Shown here one piece after another: positions 23,416 through 32,327 of a DNA stretch of 35,903 nt. This DNA comes from JAICMB01 sp035295125. GTDB lineage: Bacteria; Acidobacteriota; Terriglobia; Bryobacterales; Bryobacteraceae. The translations under genes were made by a program, and so were the position numbers. The notes under the pieces are model-generated. The model was not told where the DNA came from, did no database searches, and was given only the letters and a program-made list of their open reading frames with translations. The stretch covers positions 1 to 35,903 of the forward strand of contig DATGJP010000057.1 in NCBI GenBank assembly GCA_035295125.1. Direction: 5' to 3'. Position 1 is the first letter of the stretch. Every line of letters begins with the position of its first letter.

Positions 23416-25696
23416 GCACTTTGTGCCACGCCTGCCGTTCCGCTTCCTGAGCATCTACCACGGCAACCGCGGCGACATTAACAATGTCGTTCACCTCTGC
23501 CCCATGCTGCAAGACGTGGATCGGTTTGCAGAGGCCCGTTAGCATCGGCCCGATCGCTTCGGCACCACCCAACCGCGCCAGCAGCTTGTAGGCGACGTTG
23601 CCGGCCTCGAGGTTCGGGAACACCAGCACGTTCGCGCCGCCCTTCAGCTTACTGAAAGGATAGGTCTGCTCGATGATCTCCGGCACCACTGCGGTGTCGG
23701 CTTGCATCTCGCCGTCAACCATGAGCTGCGGGGCGCGCTTTTTGACGATTTCTACCGCCTCGCGCACACGGTCTGCCAGGGGATGGCGCGTGCTTCCGAA
23801 ATTTGAGAACGACAGTAGCGCCACACGCGGCTTCACGCCAAAGCGCTCGGCCGTTTCGGCGGCGGCAATGGCGATTTCCGCCAGGTCCTCCGAACTCGGC
23901 TCGATGTTCACGGTGGCGTCGGCGAAGAAATAGGTATCGCCTTTGCTCGTAATCATCAGGTAAACGCCGCAAACCTTGCGCAAACCCGGACGCACCGGAA
24001 TGACTTCCAAAGCCGGCCGGATCATGTCGGGATAATGCTGCGTCACGCCGCCGATCATGACGTCGGCGTCGCCCACGCGCACCATCACGGCGCCGAAGGT
24101 GTTGTGTTTTTGAATCAGGATGTCGGCTTCGCGCCGCGTCACACCCTTCCGCTGGCGGATGCGGTAGAACTCGTCGGCGTAACCCGAGCGTCGCGAACAC
24201 TTAACGGGATCGACGATGGTGACTGACTCGGGATTCAGGCTGAGATGAAGATCGGCGATCTTTTGCCGTACGACGATCTCGTTCCCGAGCAGAATCGGAA
24301 TCGCGATCTTCTCGTCCACCAGCACCTGGCAGGCGCGGAGGATCTTAGGTTCTTCGCCTTCCGGGAAAACGACACGCTTTGGCTGCCGCTGCGCCTTGTG
24401 GATCATGATGCGCATGACGCCCTGCACTTTGCCGAGGCGTCGCTCCAGAACCTCCCGGTATTCGTCGAGATTGACCGGCTCCTGCGCCACGCCGCTGTCC
24501 ATGGCGGCTTTAGCGACGGCCGATGCCTCGCGCACCAGAACGCGTGGATCGAAGGGCTTGGGAATGATGTATTCCGGCCCGAACTCCAGGTAGTCGAGGC
24601 CGTAGGTCCGCCGCACCGAATCCGGCACATCTTCGCGCGCCAGTTCGGCGAGCGCGAGCGTGGCGGCCAGCTTCATGGCCTCGTTGATTTGGGTGGCGCG
24701 GACGTCGAGCGCACCGCGGAAGATGAACGGGAATCCGAGAACGTTGTTCACCTGGTTTGGGTAATCCGAACGTCCCGTGGCGACGATGGCGTCCGGCCGG
24801 GTGGCCAGGGCAACGTCGTAGGGAATCTCGGGGTCGGGATTCGCGAGTGCGAAGATGATTGGCCGGTCGGCCATTTTCTTCAGCATTTCAGGCGATACCG
24901 CGCCGGCGACTGACAGGCCGAAGATAACATCGGCGCCGTCCATCGCCTCGATGAGCGTGCGCTGCGTGGTGTCCGCCGCGAAACGTTCCTTATACCGATT
25001 CATGCCTTCTGTGCGGCCTTTGAAGATCACTCCATGGGAGTCGCACATCAGGATGTTCTCGCGACGCACGCCGAGGTGAATGGCGTGTTCGGCGCAGGAA
25101 ATAGCGCTGGCGCCGGCGCCATTGAAAACCACCCGCACTTCTTCTATCTTCTTATTGACCAGAATTAGTGAGTTAATCAGGGCCGCGCCTGAAATGATCG
25201 CGGTTCCATGCTGATCGTCATGGAACACCGGGATCTTCATGGTGCGGCGAAGCTCCTCCTCGACCTCGAAGCAGTCAGGAGCTTTGATATCTTCCAGGTT
25301 AATGCCGCCAAACGTCGGCTCTAATATCTGGCAAGTGCGGATGATTTCTTTGGGGTCCTTGGTGTCGAGCTCGAGGTCGAAGACATCGATGTCCGCGAAC
25401 CGTTTAAACAGCACGCCCTTGCCTTCCATCACCGGCTTCCCCGCCAGGGCGCCAATGTTGCCCAGTCCCAACACGGCCGTGCCATTGGAGACTACCGCGA
25501 CGAGGTTGCCTTTCCCCGTGTATTTATAGGCGAGCGCAGGCTGCTTCTCAATTTCAAGACAAGGAACTGCCACGCCGGGAGTGTACGCAAGGCTGAGATC
25601 GCGTTGCGTGTGACATGGCTTGCTCGGTGTAACCGACAATTTCCCGGCTGGCGCTGTGGAATGGTATTCCAGCGCGTCCTGATTACGAATGATCAT
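23402..25696 (-). CDS. maeB: NADP-dependent malic enzyme fused to a phosphotransacetylase-like domain
   Basis: A 764-residue MaeB-type enzyme. The N-terminal malic enzyme part (about 1-420) carries SLAYTPGVA (35-43, catalytic tyrosine Y38), NGTAVLGLGNIGALAGKPVMEGK with the lysine general base region, FADIDVFDLEL for metal binding, HDDQHGTAI and the NAD(P) fold VVFNGAGASAISCAEHAI. The C-terminal third (about 430-764) is phosphotransacetylase-like (RVVFPEGEEPKILRACQVLV ... TYPFSKLKGGANVLVFPNLEAGN). In known MaeB proteins this part is regulatory, sensing acetyl-CoA, rather than catalytic. It converts malate to pyruvate and CO2 in the cytosol. The start ATG 25696 has a weak ribosome site. It stands alone on its strand. 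Confidence 0.96.
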   Translation of the reverse strand: MIIRNQDALEYHSTAPAGKLSVTPSKPCHTQRDLSLAYTPGVAVPCLEIEKQPALAYKYTGKGNLVAVVSNGTAVLGLGNIGALAGKPVMEGKGVLFKRFADIDVFDLELDTKDPKEIIRTCQILEPTFGGINLEDIKAPDCFEVEEELRRTMKIPVFHDDQHGTAIISGAALINSLILVNKKIEEVRVVFNGAGASAISCAEHAIHLGVRRENILMCDSHGVIFKGRTEGMNRYKERFAADTTQRTLIEAMDGADVIFGLSVAGAVSPEMLKKMADRPIIFALANPDPEIPYDVALATRPDAIVATGRSDYPNQVNNVLGFPFIFRGALDVRATQINEAMKLAATLALAELAREDVPDSVRRTYGLDYLEFGPEYIIPKPFDPRVLVREASAVAKAAMDSGVAQEPVNLDEYREVLERRLGKVQGVMRIMIHKAQRQPKRVVFPEGEEPKILRACQVLVDEKIAIPILLGNEIVVRQKIADLHLSLNPESVTIVDPVKCSRRSGYADEFYRIRQRKGVTRREADILIQKHNTFGAVMVRVGDADVMIGGVTQHYPDMIRPALEVIPVRPGLRKVCGVYLMITSKGDTYFFADATVNIEPSSEDLAEIAIAAAETAERFGVKPRVALLSFSNFGSTRHPLADRVREAVEIVKKRAPQLMVDGEMQADTAVVPEIIEQTYPFSKLKGGANVLVFPNLEAGNVAYKLLARLGGAEAIGPMLTGLCKPIHVLQHGAEVNDIVNVAAVAVVDAQEAERQAWHKVPQAV

Positions 25697-25762
25697 CTAA
25701 CTTTAGGGTAACGCGAGGGTGGGCCAGGCGGTTTTGCGGAGTCTGGCTGAATGCCCGCTCCA

Positions 25763-25821
25763 CCTTGGCTCGCAACCTGTTGACCCATAAAGGTGCCGCA
25801 GGCGGTTTCGCCTGCGCATGC
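25763..25821 (+). repeat. Dispersed intergenic hairpin repeat, copy C
   Basis: The copy begins CCTTGGCTCGCAACCTGTTG and contains GCAGGCG-GTTT-CGCCTGC followed by GCATGC. Similarity to copy A also extends to the left (GTCTGGC...GCC). Confidence 0.85.
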
Positions 25822-25862
25822 TGGGGATCCGGCGAAGTCGCACCCGTTATTTCGAAGGGAAA

Positions 25863-25883
25863 CCGAACGGCATTCCGGGATGA
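25863..25883. repeat. 21-base match to the IS21 terminal repeat
   Basis: These 21 bases equal the reverse complement of 692-712 without a mismatch. No transposase remnant is next to it, so it is either a leftover element end or a shared short repeat. Confidence 0.6.
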
Positions 25884-26013
25884 TCCCGAGCACCATCGGA
25901 GCGTAGCGACGCCGGCAAAGTGTTCGGCTTCGTCAAGAGGAGCGCAGCGAAGGAAGGATGCCGATAACGGGCAGATTTCCTGTCATTTGAAGGCCGGCCG
26001 TAAACCGGTGAGT

Positions 26014-28707
26014 TCATGCCTCGCGCAAGGCAGACAACGGGTCCACTTTCGTCGCGCGCCGGGCTGGAAGGTAGCTGGCTAGAACGGCAACGGCAAACAG
26101 AAGTAGAGGTACGATCAGAAACACAGCCGGATCATGGGGCCGCACCCCATAGAGCAAACTTGCCATCACGGACGCAGTGGATGCTGAAAAGACCAACCCG
26201 GCAACGACGCCCGCGCCAGCAAGCGCGACCCCCTTGAGTAAGAACATTCTCAGAATGTCCTTCCGTTGCGCGCCCAGGGCCATGCGGATACCGATGTCGC
26301 GCGATCTTTGGCCGACCATATAAGCCAACAGGCCGTAAATTCCAATGGAGGCCAGAAGCACCGCCAGTCCAGCAAATCCGCCCACCAGGTCGGCGGAAAA
26401 ACGGCGTGAAGCCAGTGACCGATCCAGGACGTCGTTCATAGAAGAAACACCGAATACCGGCAAGCCGGGATCAATGCTCTGGATTTCTTGCCGAATCTGT
26501 GGTTCGAGCAAGGCTGCGGGCAGAGACGTCCGCAATACGACGCTCAGTCGCTTGTTGGAGTCTTGATAGGTTGAAACGTAGATGTGGGGAACGCCATCGA
26601 TGTCGAGACCGTCACTTTTGATGTCCTTAACAATACCCACGATGGTCGTCCATGGCTTGGTAGGGTCTCGTCTGAACCGCACTCGGCGGCCCAGCGGATC
26701 GCGGGTTGGCCAATACTTATGAGCGGTGCTTTCATCAACGATGGCCACCAGCGGTTTGCCGTCTTCATCGCCCTCGGTGAATGAGCGGCCGCGTAGGAGC
26801 GAGGTCTGTAACACCTTAAAATAATCGGGGCTTATCCGAATTCTCTCGGCGCTCAGATCCCGCGGGGAATCTTCCGGCCTATCTTCAATCGCAAAGCCTT
26901 CGTTCGCTACGCCACCGACCGCGTTGGGGTTGGTATTGGTGCTCGGTAGAGCTGAAGTGATTGCGGCAAGTTCCACTCCCGGAATTGCCTTCATGCGCCG
27001 CAGCAACTCACGATTAAAGATGGCTCTGCGAGGAACATCGAGATACGGGTCCGTCTCTTTTTCGTTGGGATTCGGAAGCTGTATGTTTGCCGTGACAACT
27101 TGTGTTGGATTAAAGCCTGGATTTTCCTGCAACAGATCCCGCAGCGTACGCAGCAGCAAGCCGGCTCCGACCATGAGTATGACGGCAAATGCCAGTTCAG
27201 AGACGATCAGAACATCCCGCAATCGGCCGGTCTTTGTGCTGTAGCCGGACCCTCGACCGCCCTCGCGAATGGCCGAGGAGAGAGCGACTTTTGCCGAGTG
27301 AAACGCTGGAACAAGTCCAAACATTAGGCCCGTGAGAATGGAAACCAGAAAAGCGAACGTGAGCACCACCCAGTCGATTCTTACTTCGTTGAGCCGGGGA
27401 ACGCTCGATGGCACGAACCGCAGGATGAAACCCAACGTACCCACCGCGGTTGCGATTCCCGCGGCGCCGCCGATGAGCGACAGCAGCATGGACTCGGTCA
27501 GCATCTGGCGCACCATGCGGCCGCGGCTCGCCCCCAGCGATAGCCGCACCGCCATCTCTTGTTGCCGCCCCGAAGCGCTCGCCAAGAGGAGATTGGCAAT
27601 GTTCAACGATACGATGAAGACGATCAGGATTACCGCACCCAGCAACACCAGCAGCATCGGTCGAACATTCCCCACCAAAGTTTCTTGCAATGGTTGAATC
27701 TCAATTGTCCATTGCATCCGCGGCGGGTAATCGCCGGGAAAGTCGTGGCGTAATTGGGCAGCCATGGCAGTGAGCCGCGCCTGAGCTTGCGCCAGTGTCA
27801 GGCCAGGCTTCAGTCGTCCGATTCCATTTCCCAGAACCCGGGTACCACGCATTGGCGTGGGAAAGGGGTCTCCGATGAATCCGGCGGCCCCAAACACCTC
27901 CACGTCGCCCGAAACCGTCGGTCCAGGATGGCGGAATCCCCGTGGCAGAACCCCAATAATGGTCAAGGGATCATTGTCGAGCCGGAGGATACGGCCGACA
28001 ATGTTCGGATCGGCGCCGTAGGCGCGATGCCATAGGCCATCGCTGATCACGGCCTCTGAGGCGAAGCCAGGCACAAAGTCCTGTGGACCAAACAACCGTC
28101 CAAGCTGCGGCGTCACACCCAGTATGGAAAAGTAGCTGAAACTGCCATTGACCCCCTCGACACGCTCGGGCTGTCCGGCGCCGGTTACATCCTCGCTACC
28201 CTCAAAGATCGGGGTGACATCTTCAAATACACCCGCTCGCGTCTGCAGGTCATCCAGTTCGGGCTTGGAAAACCGAACGTCCCGCAATCCTACACCAGGC
28301 TCGTTAAAGAAGATACGTACCAAACGATCGGGATCATTGTAGGGCAGAGAACGCAGCAACACGGCATCCACGATGCTGAAAATGGCCGTATTCGCTCCCA
28401 CGCCCAAAGCCAGCGTCAGGACAGCCACGATCGTAAGTGTGGGCTTCTTGACCAGCATGCGCAAACCATACCGAACATCTTGGACAAGCTCCGGCACAAA
28501 CCGTGTCATCCAAATCTCCCGCGACTCTTCGTGCTTCAATCCGACGTTGCCAAATCGGCGGCGCGCTTCGGCCCGTGCGTGCTCCGCCGTCATACCGTCG
28601 GCTTCGAGTTCCGCGGCTTTTTCGGCAATGTGGAGCTCCATTTCTTCGCGCAACGCCTCGCTACGTCTGGTGCTCTTCATCCAATACCTCAGGCGCCGTA
28701 TAAACAT
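26014..28707 (-). CDS. ADOP-type permease (acidobacterial duplicated orphan permease, MacB/FtsX family), module 1
   Basis: About 897 residues from ATG 28707, with GGAG eight bases upstream; GTG 28716 is an alternative that overlaps the PadR stop as GTGA. The order is a cytoplasmic prefix domain (about 1-70, RRSEALREEMELHIAEKAAE), a first helix (TIVAVLTLALGVGANTAIF), a MacB-type periplasmic domain, an FtsX helix bundle (VLLGAVILIVFIVSLNIANL ... MAVRLSLGASRGRM), a second periplasmic domain and a second FtsX bundle (ASIGIYGLLAYMVGQRSRDI ... IRMALGAQRKDI). This duplicated form is the ADOP family (TIGR03434). It probably moves or transduces force to an envelope substrate with an ATPase encoded elsewhere; none is adjacent. 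Confidence 0.94.
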   Translation of the reverse strand: MFIRRLRYWMKSTRRSEALREEMELHIAEKAAELEADGMTAEHARAEARRRFGNVGLKHEESREIWMTRFVPELVQDVRYGLRMLVKKPTLTIVAVLTLALGVGANTAIFSIVDAVLLRSLPYNDPDRLVRIFFNEPGVGLRDVRFSKPELDDLQTRAGVFEDVTPIFEGSEDVTGAGQPERVEGVNGSFSYFSILGVTPQLGRLFGPQDFVPGFASEAVISDGLWHRAYGADPNIVGRILRLDNDPLTIIGVLPRGFRHPGPTVSGDVEVFGAAGFIGDPFPTPMRGTRVLGNGIGRLKPGLTLAQAQARLTAMAAQLRHDFPGDYPPRMQWTIEIQPLQETLVGNVRPMLLVLLGAVILIVFIVSLNIANLLLASASGRQQEMAVRLSLGASRGRMVRQMLTESMLLSLIGGAAGIATAVGTLGFILRFVPSSVPRLNEVRIDWVVLTFAFLVSILTGLMFGLVPAFHSAKVALSSAIREGGRGSGYSTKTGRLRDVLIVSELAFAVILMVGAGLLLRTLRDLLQENPGFNPTQVVTANIQLPNPNEKETDPYLDVPRRAIFNRELLRRMKAIPGVELAAITSALPSTNTNPNAVGGVANEGFAIEDRPEDSPRDLSAERIRISPDYFKVLQTSLLRGRSFTEGDEDGKPLVAIVDESTAHKYWPTRDPLGRRVRFRRDPTKPWTTIVGIVKDIKSDGLDIDGVPHIYVSTYQDSNKRLSVVLRTSLPAALLEPQIRQEIQSIDPGLPVFGVSSMNDVLDRSLASRRFSADLVGGFAGLAVLLASIGIYGLLAYMVGQRSRDIGIRMALGAQRKDILRMFLLKGVALAGAGVVAGLVFSASTASVMASLLYGVRPHDPAVFLIVPLLLFAVAVLASYLPARRATKVDPLSALREA

Positions 28708-28712
28708 GTCCG

Positions 28713-29051
28713 TCACTCCGCACCCATCACACGTGCGATCGCCAGCGTGAGTTTGGCGTACTTTCGAGTTTCAACCGCTAGCTGTTTGCGGCCTGCCGCC
28801 GTGATTTTATAGATACACGCGCGCCGATTATTCGACGTCACGCCCCATATGCCCTCGATCCAGCCGTTTAGCTCCAACCGCTGGAGAGCGGGATACAGCG
28901 AGCCCTCCTCGACCAGGAGCTCATTCTCGGACGATTGTTGAATGAACTGGACTATGCGGTATCCATGCAGGTCGCGCAGCGACAGTGTCCGCAGAATCAG
29001 CATGTCCAGCGAACCCGGCAACGAATCGTTCTTTTGTGCCTTGCGCTCCAT
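28713..29051 (-). CDS. PadR-family regulator of ADOP module 1
   Basis: A 112-residue winged-helix regulator: LPGSLDMLILRTLSLRDLHG (helix 1-2), then LLVEEGSLYPALQRLELNGW (recognition helix) and the wing GVTSNNRRACIYKITAAGRK, followed by a short dimerisation helix. PadR proteins of this length form dimers and commonly repress their own operon. Its TGA overlaps or abuts the start region of the permease, so the two are one operon. The start is ATG 29051. A perfect ten-base palindrome AAGAATTCTT lies at 29055-29064, next to the start codon, and may be its operator. Confidence 0.93.
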   Translation of the reverse strand: MERKAQKNDSLPGSLDMLILRTLSLRDLHGYRIVQFIQQSSENELLVEEGSLYPALQRLELNGWIEGIWGVTSNNRRACIYKITAAGRKQLAVETRKYAKLTLAIARVMGAE

Positions 29052-29054
29052 ACC

Positions 29055-29064
29055 AAGAATTCTT
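29055..29064. promoter_or_regulatory. Candidate operator of PadR module 1
   Basis: AAGAATTCTT is a perfect palindrome four bases upstream of the padR start codon. The place is the same as the larger palindrome of module 2, but the sequence differs. A ten-base palindrome can occur by chance. Confidence 0.3.
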
Positions 29065-29329
29065 AGCTTACAAGACTAGATCACGCGAATCAAGTTCAAT
29101 GCGAGATTCAAAGCACTCGACGAGGATTGACAACCGAGGATCGAATCGACTATCACATCTTCCTGTATGGGAAGATACGATGCTCCGCAGCGTCGGCCGC
29201 GTTGCTCTTGCGGGTGGCTGTCATCCAGGGGTGTGATGCCGTCAACCGGCGCGGTTTTGCGCTGCGCGTGAACGAACGGAGTATCTGGAGTAGCGGATTT
29301 TCTGTAGAACTCGTAACGGACGGATTCTC

Positions 29330-29404
<75 letters not shown>

Positions 29405-29465
29405 CCTGCGGCTCGCTTTGAGTATCGCAAAATCGTCCGATTCATAGCAATAGCTCCCGCCTTCT

Positions 29466-32228
29466 TCAACGCACCTCCCACGTCCCCACCCACAACCAAT
29501 CGGATTGCGCCTTCGCCCGATCGCTCGACCTGAGAAACACATTCCGCCGACCCCGAAACGCCGCCGTAAATTCGAGATCCGCCGATAGCCGCAACGCCCG
29601 GCCCCGAGTCTCAACAACCCGAACATGAGCAGCCCTGCACATCCGGCCCGTAATCATTCCCGCATCTCCAAGTTGGATCGAACTCCCGCCCGCCAACGAA
29701 ACCCGATTCGCCGCACGTTCCACAATCAGGTGACACGCCGCGTCGTCATTTGGCGTCAACCCGACCACAGCCTCGAGCCTCTCCAAATCCTCCGCTCCAT
29801 TCCTGTCGGCGTAATAGAACGAGAACGTCTGCCGGCTTCCCTCACCCCAGTAAGGACTCGCGGCGATGGGCGTCGGGACTTCGTTCTCGTTTACCTTCCA
29901 CGACCCCTCTTCCATCCAACTCGTCGCAACACCGTCGCCGCTGGTTGCCCGCACGAAAATCTTCTTCGCCCCTTCAAAGGAGGGTGCGAAGATCAATCTG
30001 ACGGCGCCGCCGGTCGACCCCTTCTCGAGCGCGCACTGGCCGTTCAATGCACGTCCATTGTCGTCATTCAACACAACCGAGCCGGACACGATTGTGACTT
30101 GGCATGCCTTCGCGCTGTCCTCGGTTTCGCCGATCAAAAGTTCGATCTTCGCGACGCCGGCCGGGTCTTCCGCGGCGACGCGGAACCCTGCGCGCTTGCC
30201 GGCGCCGGTGTTCGGCCACACCCCGAGAATCTGCGGACCTTCGGACTTCACCCACTTTGTTTCCAGGTAAAAGACAATGTTGCTGTCGGCTGGGCCGCTT
30301 ACAATTGAAACGTCGTACGCATCGGGCGGCGTCTCCTGAGCGGGCCTGATGCGCACCGTCAAAGGATGATCCCCGCAAACGATCCTCTCACTATCCAGCT
30401 CGACTTGTGCGCCCGGCGCCGTCGTTGAAGCCGACACGCCAATCGCAAGATCCATCGCCAGGTTGCGTTTGCAGTTCACTGTATAAACCAGCTCGCCGTC
30501 CGCCAGCGGCGGATGCTCGTTCTCGAACGACAATACGTAAGGAGGTTGGAACTGTTCCGACGTGAATTCGCCCAGCGCCACGCGATGATGTTTGTCATAC
30601 GAAGGCTCACGGTACCGTCCGTCCGCATCTTCGCACCGGACCGTAAAATCGTCCAGACGATGATCTCCCGCCGTGAAATTGTCTACGAACGAAATGTAGA
30701 AAACGACGCCCGGCCTCTGCTCATGAGGGTCATACAAAGGTGAGTAAACGCTGTACCTCGAGCCGTTCGTATCGTAGAAGGTTCCAGTGACTCTGCACCT
30801 TCGATCCGACCAGAACCCGACCGAGACCCTGACTGCTTCGAACTTCCCGTCGTGATTGTCGTCGAGAAACTCCACCCGGTCGTCACCGGTAAACGTTGCG
30901 CTCGGCGGTGTGCCGAGTCGCAGCATCGAAACGCGAAGGCCCGGAATGATATCGCTAAATCCGCTGAATTCTCGCGACTCCACCGTTTCGCCATCCGAGC
31001 ATGCCGCATTCACGCCCGTCAGTCGAATGTCACCCTCGGGAAGGTGAGGGTAAACCGACGCCGTTCGAAACTCAAACACGATGGACTCCGGCGCCTGCCC
31101 CATCGCGACGTCCACGCTCGTGCGCTCTAAAAGTTTTCCGGCGCTTTCCAGGTCAGCGTGCCAGGTGCAGTATCCGCCGATCCTTGGAATTCCCAGTTTC
31201 ACCAGCAGGGTGTCGATCTTGGCGCCAGCCGGCGGAAGCGCGCTCAGAAGTTCCACTGTTCCCGGAAGCGTTGCGGTCTTCAACGGTGTCGTGGCGATAA
31301 GTGGGGTCTTCGCGGCGGTGGACACCTTGGAGGCGGTTTTAGACAATCTATAGGGGCCGATCGCCCCCAACATCGCCCTCTGCGCGATTGGCGCCCAATT
31401 CGATCCAACATTTCTTTCGAGCGTCACGTCCCGAATCGTCAACAGGCCATCAGCACCTCGTGGTGGATCGACATCAATCTCCACTTGACTCACGACGTTG
31501 GAAAGCTCCGCCTGCTGGGAACTGGTGATAGAGTTTCCCCGCTCATTCTCCACCGTAAGCGCGACGCGATACTGCCCCGGCACAGGCACGCGTACGCCAA
31601 CATAGAGCGCGATTCTCCCGGCGCGGCCCGCAACATCGCCGATCGATGCTTCCTCGCGGAAGCCCAAGATTTCAGCTTCTTTTGAAGGCAAGTTCCAGAT
31701 CGTGGAGGCGGCACTCTCCGGTGCGCGAAGATCACAGACCATCATCGACTGTCCGATCAGTACGATGAAATGCCGGTCGGAGATCCAACCCGGCCTCGTC
31801 AGCCGCTCTGACGTTTGAATATCGACCACCTTATCGCCCGACGCCACATCGTAGATAGCGACACCCATGGACCCCATGATTGCGATCCACTCCCCGCCAG
31901 GCGACGCGCCGAAAAACGGAGGCTGAAGCCGTCCCTCCGCGGTGAAATCGAAGCCACGAAATCGGACGATTTTGTTTTCCCCAGGCACGCGCACCGGCGC
32001 TTCGGAGAGTGCCGTTGTCAGGGTGCGAATCGCGTCACTCGGAGCTTGCGCAGATCCGGATGCGACCGCGTGACAGTATCGTCCGCCGGCGATGACACGT
32101 GGCGCCGCCTCAGCGGCCGACGCCAGGGCGAACACGGCAATCCAAGCACAAGCCCGCACATAAATGAGTGTTCGACGCCATGACGTTTGTGACAACAAAC
32201 CACGCTTCGTTCTGGTGGGACAGGCCAT
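29466..32228 (-). CDS. Large secreted protein of unknown function with two C-terminal repeat domains
   Basis: 920 residues from ATG 32228. A hydrophobic export signal lies at about 24-41 (RACAWIAVFALASAAEA); a GTG at 32159 just before it is an alternative start, and neither has a ribosome site. The first 200 residues have beta-propeller-like strands (GGEWIAIMGSMGVAIYDVAS). A mid-region holds a calcium-type loop DDNHDGKFE. The last 250 residues are two related domains of about 125 residues, each with a paired cysteine pattern and ending SxW...G.W.V (TSWMEEGSWKV and SDWLWVGTWEV). The pattern recalls repeat domains of secreted acidobacterial proteins. No catalytic motif is visible. It is divergent from the padR gene of module 2. 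Confidence 0.8.
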   Translation of the reverse strand: MACPTRTKRGLLSQTSWRRTLIYVRACAWIAVFALASAAEAAPRVIAGGRYCHAVASGSAQAPSDAIRTLTTALSEAPVRVPGENKIVRFRGFDFTAEGRLQPPFFGASPGGEWIAIMGSMGVAIYDVASGDKVVDIQTSERLTRPGWISDRHFIVLIGQSMMVCDLRAPESAASTIWNLPSKEAEILGFREEASIGDVAGRAGRIALYVGVRVPVPGQYRVALTVENERGNSITSSQQAELSNVVSQVEIDVDPPRGADGLLTIRDVTLERNVGSNWAPIAQRAMLGAIGPYRLSKTASKVSTAAKTPLIATTPLKTATLPGTVELLSALPPAGAKIDTLLVKLGIPRIGGYCTWHADLESAGKLLERTSVDVAMGQAPESIVFEFRTASVYPHLPEGDIRLTGVNAACSDGETVESREFSGFSDIIPGLRVSMLRLGTPPSATFTGDDRVEFLDDNHDGKFEAVRVSVGFWSDRRCRVTGTFYDTNGSRYSVYSPLYDPHEQRPGVVFYISFVDNFTAGDHRLDDFTVRCEDADGRYREPSYDKHHRVALGEFTSEQFQPPYVLSFENEHPPLADGELVYTVNCKRNLAMDLAIGVSASTTAPGAQVELDSERIVCGDHPLTVRIRPAQETPPDAYDVSIVSGPADSNIVFYLETKWVKSEGPQILGVWPNTGAGKRAGFRVAAEDPAGVAKIELLIGETEDSAKACQVTIVSGSVVLNDDNGRALNGQCALEKGSTGGAVRLIFAPSFEGAKKIFVRATSGDGVATSWMEEGSWKVNENEVPTPIAASPYWGEGSRQTFSFYYADRNGAEDLERLEAVVGLTPNDDAACHLIVERAANRVSLAGGSSIQLGDAGMITGRMCRAAHVRVVETRGRALRLSADLEFTAAFRGRRNVFLRSSDRAKAQSDWLWVGTWEVR

Positions 32229-32280
32229 CGTTGTTTGTGGCCTGTCTTCCCCGCTCGAGCCGCCCCCCTCCAACCCCGTC

Positions 32281-32310
32281 TTGACAGCGTCGTTATGGAT
32301 GTGCCATATA
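32281..32310 (+). promoter_or_regulatory. Predicted promoter of PadR-ADOP module 2
   Basis: A perfect -35 TTGACA (32281-32286) and a -10 CATATA (32305-32310) are spaced by 18 bases. Transcription would begin about 8 bases before the padR ATG at 32325, giving a very short leader without a ribosome site. Confidence 0.65.
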
Positions 32311-32327
32311 TTGGAAGTCAATATATG
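32305..32327. promoter_or_regulatory. 23-bp perfect palindromic operator of PadR module 2
   Basis: CATATATTG (32305-32313), five-base spacer GAAGT, CAATATATG (32319-32327). It covers the -10 element and ends exactly with the start codon of the padR gene. PadR regulators bind AT-rich dyads of this kind in their own promoters, so autorepression is the natural reading. Confidence 0.75.

Larger units (their letters stand above)
25697..26013. other. Long spacer with repeat copy C and an IS21-end-like fragment, no gene seen
   Basis: There is no credible reading frame here. The spacer contains repeat copy C (25763-25821) and, at 25863-25883, 21 bases identical (inverted) to part of the IS21 terminal repeats. 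Other short motifs (GGAGCGCAGCGAAGGA) are also typical of repeat debris. Confidence 0.6.

Noticed and set aside
4301..25821. CRISPR array from the repeated palindromic units
   Set aside because: The copies are single, kilobases apart, in both orientations and without regular spacers. No cas gene is present.
32235..32324. Earlier start for the PadR gene of module 2
   Set aside because: It would put the consensus promoter and the perfect palindrome inside the coding sequence. The protein homologous region begins after ATG 32325.
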